NCBI GenBank assembly: GCA_025357895.1 | Contig: JANYLL010000272.1 | Coordinates: 1 to 10,707 of the forward strand | Length of the DNA: 10,707 nt | Origin: Ignavibacteriota bacterium | Lineage (GTDB): Bacteria > Bacteroidota > Ignavibacteria > Palsa-1295 | Direction of reading: 5' to 3' | Shown: positions 6,526 to 10,707 of the stretch, in pieces | How the letters are laid out: every line of letters starts with the position of its first letter | Position numbering within the stretch: position 1 is the stretch's first letter | Notes under the pieces: model-generated | The model's database searches: none | What the model saw: the letters and a program-made list of their open reading frames with translations, nothing else | What the model was told of the DNA's origin: nothing | Program-made: the position numbers and the translations under genes

Positions 6526-8424
6526 TCAAAAATACCGCTTTTCCCAAAGCATCAGATTCAGTAAAGCCCAAAGCAGTTCACCGTTCTTTCTTGCGCCTGA
6601 TCCATGCTCTGCTTGCAAGGTGCGGATGTAATCTTTATCGAGATATTCTTTAACAATTCGGCTTGAAGCGAGATGTTCATCAAACATGGGCTTCAGATCT
6701 TTTTTCAGCCACTCCGCAACAGGTGCTGCAAAGCCTTGTTTTTTGCGATAAATATGCTCATTAGGCAAAATTCCTTCACTTGCTTTTTTTAAGATATGTT
6801 TCGGCACTAAATTTGGACCGAGCTTAATTTTTTGCGGCATTCTGAATGCATATTCGACGATGCGATGATCTAAGAACGGGACGCGCGCTTCGATGCTTGT
6901 TGCCATCGAGACTTTATCCACGCGCATGAGCAGCATTTGCGGAAGACGCTGCTGGAATTCAAGGTACATCATTCGCTGCTGATATTCAGCGTTGGGATAA
7001 CGCTCGTTTATTTCATGATGCCACTGCTCTGGAAATTTATATGTTGAATGCTTTTCTTTCGAATAATTTATGAGTATATCTTTTTTATGCGTTTCAGTAA
7101 ATGCCATCGCACCACCCCAGAAAAATTCTTCACCTTCACAGTAGCGCCGCAAATACTCTCGCATTAGTGGATGCTTGATGAATGGGCTTGATGCAAGTAA
7201 CCCAGCACGGCGAAAAGGCTTGGGTATAAAACTTTTCCAATACTTCGAGCGGAATTTCAGATCGCGAATCATCCATGGATAGCCCAGAAATTCTTCATCG
7301 GAGCCTTCGCCGACTTGCACGACAATTGTGCCATTATCACGCGCAAGTTTTGAAACGAAATAAAGTGGAATGCAGACGGGATCACCATTCGGCTCATCTT
7401 CATGCCAGGCAAGATCGGATAGTTTTGCCTGTGCAGTTTTTGCATCGATCAGAATTTCATGATGATCGGTTTTGAATTTCTCTGCGATCTGCCGCGCATA
7501 CCCAAGCTCATTATATTTTTCAAGTTCCGAAAAACCGACAGTGAAAGTTTGCACAGGGCGATCCATCAGTTCGCTCATCAGCGCAACATTCAAACTTGAA
7601 TCAATTCCGCCGGATAGAAATACTCCGAAGGGAACATCGCTCATCATTCGATCTTTGATCGAACGCCTCAAAAGAAATCGCAGATCATTAATTGCTTCAG
7701 CTTCAGTAAGAGAGGTATTCATCTCTCCTGCATCGAGCAATGACCACCACCGTTTTTTTATGACATCACCATTTTTCGAAATTCTAAGGGAATGCCCTGC
7801 TTCAAGTTTATAAATTCCATCGAACATAGTCTCCGGAGCAGGCGGCATCAGAAGAGATAAATAATGCGGCAATGCACGTTCATTAAATTCTCTTTTGATC
7901 GCCGGATGTTCGAGCAAAACTTTTATTTCGCTTGCCCAAAGAAATCTGCCATCAGGATTTGCAAAATAAAGCGGCTTAATGCCAATGCGATCGCGGATAA
8001 TAAATACTTCCTGCTTCTCTTCGTCCCAGATCGAAATTGCAAACATACCCAGGAATTTTTTGAAGCATTCTTCTCCCCATTCTTTATACGCAAAAAGAAT
8101 TGTCTCAGTATCGGAACGGGATTTATATTGATATCCTTTTGCTTCAAGTTCTTGCCTGACTTCGAGATGATTATAGATCTCGCCATTGAATACGATAGTA
8201 AAACGCCCGTCAGAAGTTGACATGGGCTGATGACCTGCCGGAGAAAGATCAACAATTGCAAGGCGGCGGAACGTCAAGCCGCATTGCCCGTTGCGCGAGA
8301 TATGAAACCCTGCATCATCGGGACCTCGGTGAATCATACGGTCGGACATCCGCGTCAACAACTCAGGTGTGACCTGTGGCTTCGACGAAAATCCGTAATC
8401 ATAAACTCCTGCTATTCCGCACAT
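6526..8424 (-). CDS. asnB: Asparagine synthase, glutamine-hydrolysing
   Basis: A complete 632-residue cytoplasmic AsnB-type enzyme that makes asparagine from aspartate, glutamine and ATP. The N-terminal class II glutamine amidotransferase domain (1 to about 190) has nucleophile Cys2 in MCGIAG, HRGPD (32-36) and NGEIYN (80-85). The synthetase domain has the PP-loop SGGIDSS (271-277), GEGSDEEFLGY (372-382) and the conserved block RVDKVSMATSIEARVPFLD at 501-519. All expected catalytic features are present and the length is typical. The reading frame stays open upstream to 8538, but Cys2 must be N-terminal after Met removal, which fixes the start at the ATG 8422-8424. GEGSDEEFLGY rather than GEGADELFGGY recalls AsnB paralogues in polysaccharide clusters that amidate other substrates. 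No glycosyltransferase lies here, so plain asparagine synthesis is the default. It is divergent from trpS across 126 bases and may be co-transcribed with the receptor gene. Confidence 0.92.
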   Translation of the reverse strand: MCGIAGVYDYGFSSKPQVTPELLTRMSDRMIHRGPDDAGFHISRNGQCGLTFRRLAIVDLSPAGHQPMSTSDGRFTIVFNGEIYNHLEVRQELEAKGYQYKSRSDTETILFAYKEWGEECFKKFLGMFAISIWDEEKQEVFIIRDRIGIKPLYFANPDGRFLWASEIKVLLEHPAIKREFNERALPHYLSLLMPPAPETMFDGIYKLEAGHSLRISKNGDVIKKRWWSLLDAGEMNTSLTEAEAINDLRFLLRRSIKDRMMSDVPFGVFLSGGIDSSLNVALMSELMDRPVQTFTVGFSELEKYNELGYARQIAEKFKTDHHEILIDAKTAQAKLSDLAWHEDEPNGDPVCIPLYFVSKLARDNGTIVVQVGEGSDEEFLGYPWMIRDLKFRSKYWKSFIPKPFRRAGLLASSPFIKHPLMREYLRRYCEGEEFFWGGAMAFTETHKKDILINYSKEKHSTYKFPEQWHHEINERYPNAEYQQRMMYLEFQQRLPQMLLMRVDKVSMATSIEARVPFLDHRIVEYAFRMPQKIKLGPNLVPKHILKKASEGILPNEHIYRKKQGFAAPVAEWLKKDLKPMFDEHLASSRIVKEYLDKDYIRTLQAEHGSGARKNGELLWALLNLMLWEKRYF

Positions 8425-8469
8425 AATTTTTATAACGCAGTACGTGAGAGAAAGGTCGCGGTTACAAAT

Positions 8470-8509
8470 ATGAAATCGCTGCGCGAATTTCGGCTCCTTC
8501 GGAATGACA
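8470..8509 (-). repeat. Probable fragment of a dispersed 'TCATTCCGAAGGAGC' intergenic repeat
   Basis: On the minus strand this begins TGTCATTCCGAAGGAGC and continues into CGAAATTCGCGCAGCGA. From memory it resembles a dispersed intergenic repeat of many bacterial genomes (TCATTCCGAAGGAGCGNAAGCG...). Its in-frame translations (RLLRND on plus, HVIPKEP on minus) are the kind of spurious peptide such repeats add to overlong gene models, and both asnB and trpS frames run open through it. It occupies the divergent asnB-trpS spacer and may contribute to promoter spacing. Only one copy is in the window, so repetition is not shown here. Confidence 0.4.
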
Positions 8510-8550
8510 TGGAAGATGAAAGCGTTACTAATTCTCACAATAAAAGATTC

Positions 8551-9594
8551 ATGTCAGAAGAACAGAAAACAAGCGCAGTGATCCGCGAAGGCGAATTGCA
8601 GAAAACATTCGGCACAAAGAAACCGCGGATTCTTTCGGGAATGCGTCCGACGGGCAGGCTTCATATCGGGCATTTTGCCGGAGCGTTAGAGCCGTGGGTA
8701 AAACTCCAAAATGTTGCCGAAAATTATCATCTTATTGCAGACTATCATGTACTGACAACGAAGCTCGATACTTCCGATATTTTGCAGCTTTCAATTGATA
8801 TGGCTACCGATTGGATCGCCTTCGGAATCGATCCTGAGAAATCGCCGATCTTCCGCCAATCGAAAGTGAAACAACATACCGAGCTTTTTCTGATCTTCTC
8901 GATGCTTATTACGAAAGCAAGGCTAGAGAGAAATCCTGCTGTCAAAGATCAAGTCCGCGATCTTGGCATCGGCGAAGGCATGACGTACGGACATCTTGGG
9001 TATCCTGTATTGCAGGCAGCAGATATTTTATTATATAAAGCTGATCTTGTTCCTGTCGGCGAAGACCAGGTTCCGCATGTGGAGATCACACGCGAATTCG
9101 CACGGGATTTTAATCATCATTACGGAAATGTCTTCCCTGTTCCGCGTGCATATTTATCCGAAACTCCGCGACTGACCGGAACTGACGGCAAGCGCATGTC
9201 GAAATCGCTTGGCAATACGATCCTGCTTAGTGATACGCCAGATGATACATGGAAGAAAATGAAAACGGCAGTGACCGATCCGCAGAAAGTTCGGCGCAAC
9301 GATCCGGGCAGACCGGAGATTTGTCTTGTCTATGGCTATCATCAAAAATGGAATCCGCTGGAAGTTCAGGAAATTCATGATGGCTGCTCAAGCGGCGCCC
9401 TTGGCTGTGTCGATTGCAAAAAACGTGTGACCGATAAGATAAATGAATCTTTCGCTCCGCAAAGAGAAAAAAGAACGGAGTTAGCAAAAAATCCTGACTC
9501 AGTATTAAAAATCATCGAGCAAGGAGAGATCCGCGCCAATGATGAAGCAGAGAAAACGATGAAGGATGTAAGAAGTGCGATGAAGTTTGGGTAA
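8551..9594 (+). CDS. trpS: Tryptophanyl-tRNA synthetase
   Basis: A 347-residue class Ic aminoacyl-tRNA synthetase that charges tRNA-Trp. The Rossmann catalytic domain carries the HIGH motif in SGMRPTGRLHIGHFAGAL (residues about 29-46, HIGH at 38-41). The TrpRS-typical GEDQVPHVEITRE block is at about 170-182, and the KMSKS loop appears as GKRMSKSLGN at about 213-222. The C-terminal helical tRNA-binding part contains GALGCVDCKK (about 282-291), seen in one clade of bacterial TrpRS. All catalytic motifs are intact. The frame is open from 8230, inside asnB on the other strand. I choose ATG 8551 because it gives a family-like N-terminus (short charged lead before KPRILSGMRPTG) and avoids the repeat at 8470-8509; ATGs at 8470 and 8509 are less likely. 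No Shine-Dalgarno (AATAAAAGATTC precedes). It converges on the next gene with only 15 bases between stops and no visible terminator. Confidence 0.93.
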   Translation: MSEEQKTSAVIREGELQKTFGTKKPRILSGMRPTGRLHIGHFAGALEPWVKLQNVAENYHLIADYHVLTTKLDTSDILQLSIDMATDWIAFGIDPEKSPIFRQSKVKQHTELFLIFSMLITKARLERNPAVKDQVRDLGIGEGMTYGHLGYPVLQAADILLYKADLVPVGEDQVPHVEITREFARDFNHHYGNVFPVPRAYLSETPRLTGTDGKRMSKSLGNTILLSDTPDDTWKKMKTAVTDPQKVRRNDPGRPEICLVYGYHQKWNPLEVQEIHDGCSSGALGCVDCKKRVTDKINESFAPQREKRTELAKNPDSVLKIIEQGEIRANDEAEKTMKDVRSAMKFG

Positions 9595-9609
9595 TGAGTT
9601 TACTACTTG

Positions 9610-10668
9610 CTATCTCGCAACCTCAACTGAAATCGTTTCTGTTACTCCGGCAGATGCAACGGTAATAAAATACGTGCCGCTAACAAATTTACTGAGATCA
9701 AGATTTAATTCGTGATGCCCGCTGTGCTCTTCGGTTTGGTGAATCACTTGCATCTGCTCGCCGGTTACGCTTGAAATCGTGATGTCAACAGGAGAAGATT
9801 TAGGCAGATCAAAACCGAGATGAACAATTTTTGTTGCAGGATTGGGGTAATCAGAAAGATTAAGTCCCCGTGAAGTTGTCGTCGCTTCTACGCTTGAAGG
9901 AGCACTTAACTTTACGATCCAGGCATCATCTGAATAATATCCATGTTTTATCTCGTGTATTCCTGAAGCGTCGCCGTCTTTGGACATTGTTCTTCCGGCG
10001 ATAACATATCCTTTATCGGAAGATTGGACGATGGATGATGCGTCATCATCATCAATTCCTCCCAGACACTTTTGCCATAAAAGCTTCCCCAACGAATTCA
10101 ATTTTACGAGCCAGGCATCAGTATTCCTGCTATGTAATCCGGACACGTCGCCATCAGTTGAATTAGTAGAACCGGTAAAAACGTATCCGCCATCAGATGT
10201 TTGAATGATTGCAGATGCAATATCGTCACCGAGTCCACCGAGGCAATTCTGCCATTCGATTGTGCCTAAAGAATCAAACTTTATAATCCAAGCATCAGCA
10301 TTGTCTTTACCTACAATTACTGTATCAGTTTCGCGAAAAGTTGTGTCGGGATGATGGTATCCTATAACGTCTCCGTCGTCAGAATTTGTAGCCCCTGCGA
10401 TGACGAACCCTCCATCAGAAGTTAGGACGATAGAGTTTGCCCCATCATTTTTCGAACCTCCCAGACACTTTTGCCAAAGAAATTTCCCAATAAGACTGAG
10501 CTTTACCACCCAAACGTCATCGGTACCAATATTCCCATTAGAAGCAGGACCACCATGTTGTCCCTTAACATCTCCATTAGACGAAGAGGCATTTCCTGCA
10601 ACAACATATCCACCGTCAGGAGTTTGAATAATAGAGAATGCATATTCTTGTCCATTGGTCCCTCCAAG
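9610..10668 (-). CDS. T9SS-exported repeat protein with WQKCLGG-type repeats (5' interrupted)
   Basis: This is the C-terminal 352 residues of a secreted protein; no start codon or signal peptide is present before the frame is closed by TGA at 10669-10671. It has about four repeats (spacings 68, 74 and 59 residues, then a last unit). Each follows WQKCLGGxxxDxAxSIxQTSDGGY, then V-(I/F)-(A/T)-G-x-T-x-S-x-DGD, then DAWxVKLxSLGKLL. This pattern suits blades of a beta-propeller-like surface protein. A T9SS type A sorting domain closes it (about the last 80 residues, starting NLSDYPNPATK). Expected location is the cell surface or medium; function is unknown. A GTG at 10507-10509 is an internal codon, not a start, since repeat units continue upstream of it. 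Interruption at the right edge coincides with an inverted copy of its own repeat (10673-10707). It is convergent with trpS. Confidence 0.8.
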   Translation of the reverse strand, partial: LGGTNGQEYAFSIIQTPDGGYVVAGNASSSNGDVKGQHGGPASNGNIGTDDVWVVKLSLIGKFLWQKCLGGSKNDGANSIVLTSDGGFVIAGATNSDDGDVIGYHHPDTTFRETDTVIVGKDNADAWIIKFDSLGTIEWQNCLGGLGDDIASAIIQTSDGGYVFTGSTNSTDGDVSGLHSRNTDAWLVKLNSLGKLLWQKCLGGIDDDDASSIVQSSDKGYVIAGRTMSKDGDASGIHEIKHGYYSDDAWIVKLSAPSSVEATTTSRGLNLSDYPNPATKIVHLGFDLPKSSPVDITISSVTGEQMQVIHQTEEHSGHHELNLDLSKFVSGTYFITVASAGVTETISVEVAR

Positions 10669-10672
10669 TCAC

Positions 10673-10707
10673 GTTGGCGATATACAATGGCAAAAGTGTC
10701 TTGGAGG
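10673..10707 (+). repeat. Inverted copy of the neighbouring protein repeat at the window edge
   Basis: Read on the plus strand, the last 35 bases encode VGDIQWQKCLGG in frame, the same motif that the adjacent gene encodes on the minus strand. The final 20 bases (10688-10707) are, in reverse complement, identical at 19 of 20 positions to 10457-10476 and to 10058-10077. An 8-bp inverted repeat, CCTCCAAG at 10661-10668 and CTTGGAGG at 10700-10707, brackets the join. It is either the start of an oppositely oriented paralogue brought in by inversion or a fold-back artefact at a contig end. Confidence 0.65.

Noticed and set aside
4139..8424. A dedicated novel system formed by asnB, the receptor and the protease
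   Set aside because: The three genes are on one strand, but a strong terminator and a 396-base spacer split off the protease. No functional link beyond adjacency can be seen.
8425..8538. N-terminal extension of asparagine synthase by 38 residues
   Set aside because: Cys2 of MCGIAG must be the N-terminal nucleophile after Met removal. The extension also translates the suspected dispersed repeat.
8230..8550. N-terminal extension of TrpRS by 107 residues
   Set aside because: It overlaps the start of asnB on the opposite strand, crosses the repeat-like segment, has low-complexity non-protein-like sequence and would make TrpRS far longer than the family norm.
10507..10509. GTG as the start codon of the T9SS repeat protein
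   Set aside because: The same repeat pattern continues in frame upstream to 10668, so this is an internal Val in VVKLSLIG.

Overview
The window reads as a piece of a Bacteroidota/Chlorobiota-type (FCB group) chromosome, possibly Ignavibacteria or Kapabacteria-like. The evidence is two proteins ending in type IX secretion (T9SS) sorting domains, 'choice-of-anchor D' modules in a secreted protease, a TonB-dependent receptor with an N-terminal carboxypeptidase-regulatory-like domain, and A/T-rich gene starts without Shine-Dalgarno sites. Lineage is inference; there is no rRNA or other marker to settle it. No tRNA, rRNA, CRISPR array, intact insertion sequence or phage gene was seen.

Left part (1-1475). 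The window opens inside a lexA-type SOS repressor gene, of which only the C-terminal self-cleavage domain remains. A hairpin repeat follows, then an unrecognised 87-residue gene on the same strand. An AT-rich inverted repeat separates that gene from a convergent DUF899 (thioredoxin-like) gene on the minus strand. Two further short GC-rich hairpins fill the gap between the DUF899 gene and the next gene.

Middle (1475-8424), all minus strand. In transcription order: asparagine synthase (asnB type), a ZnuD-like TonB-dependent receptor, and a secreted metzincin protease with a T9SS tail. The receptor ends in a good bidirectional intrinsic terminator. Between receptor and protease lies a 396-base gene-free stretch. 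It holds AT-rich promoter-like DNA next to a compact block of nested inverted repeats that ends at the terminator; this is the best candidate here for an undescribed structured RNA.

Right part (8425-10707). asnB and trpS (tryptophanyl-tRNA synthetase) diverge from a 126-base spacer that carries what looks like a piece of a dispersed repeat. trpS converges on a T9SS cargo protein built of about four 60-74 residue repeats with a conserved WQKCLGG-like motif. That gene is open to the right until a stop at 10669-10671. The last 35 bases then read as the same protein repeat on the opposite strand: a real inversion breakpoint or, more likely, a fold-back join at a contig end.

These genes do not form one pathway. 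They cover housekeeping (trpS, asnB, lexA), outer-membrane uptake (the receptor) and secreted proteins exported by T9SS. The main open questions are the structured intergenic block, the terminal inversion and the hairpin repeats.
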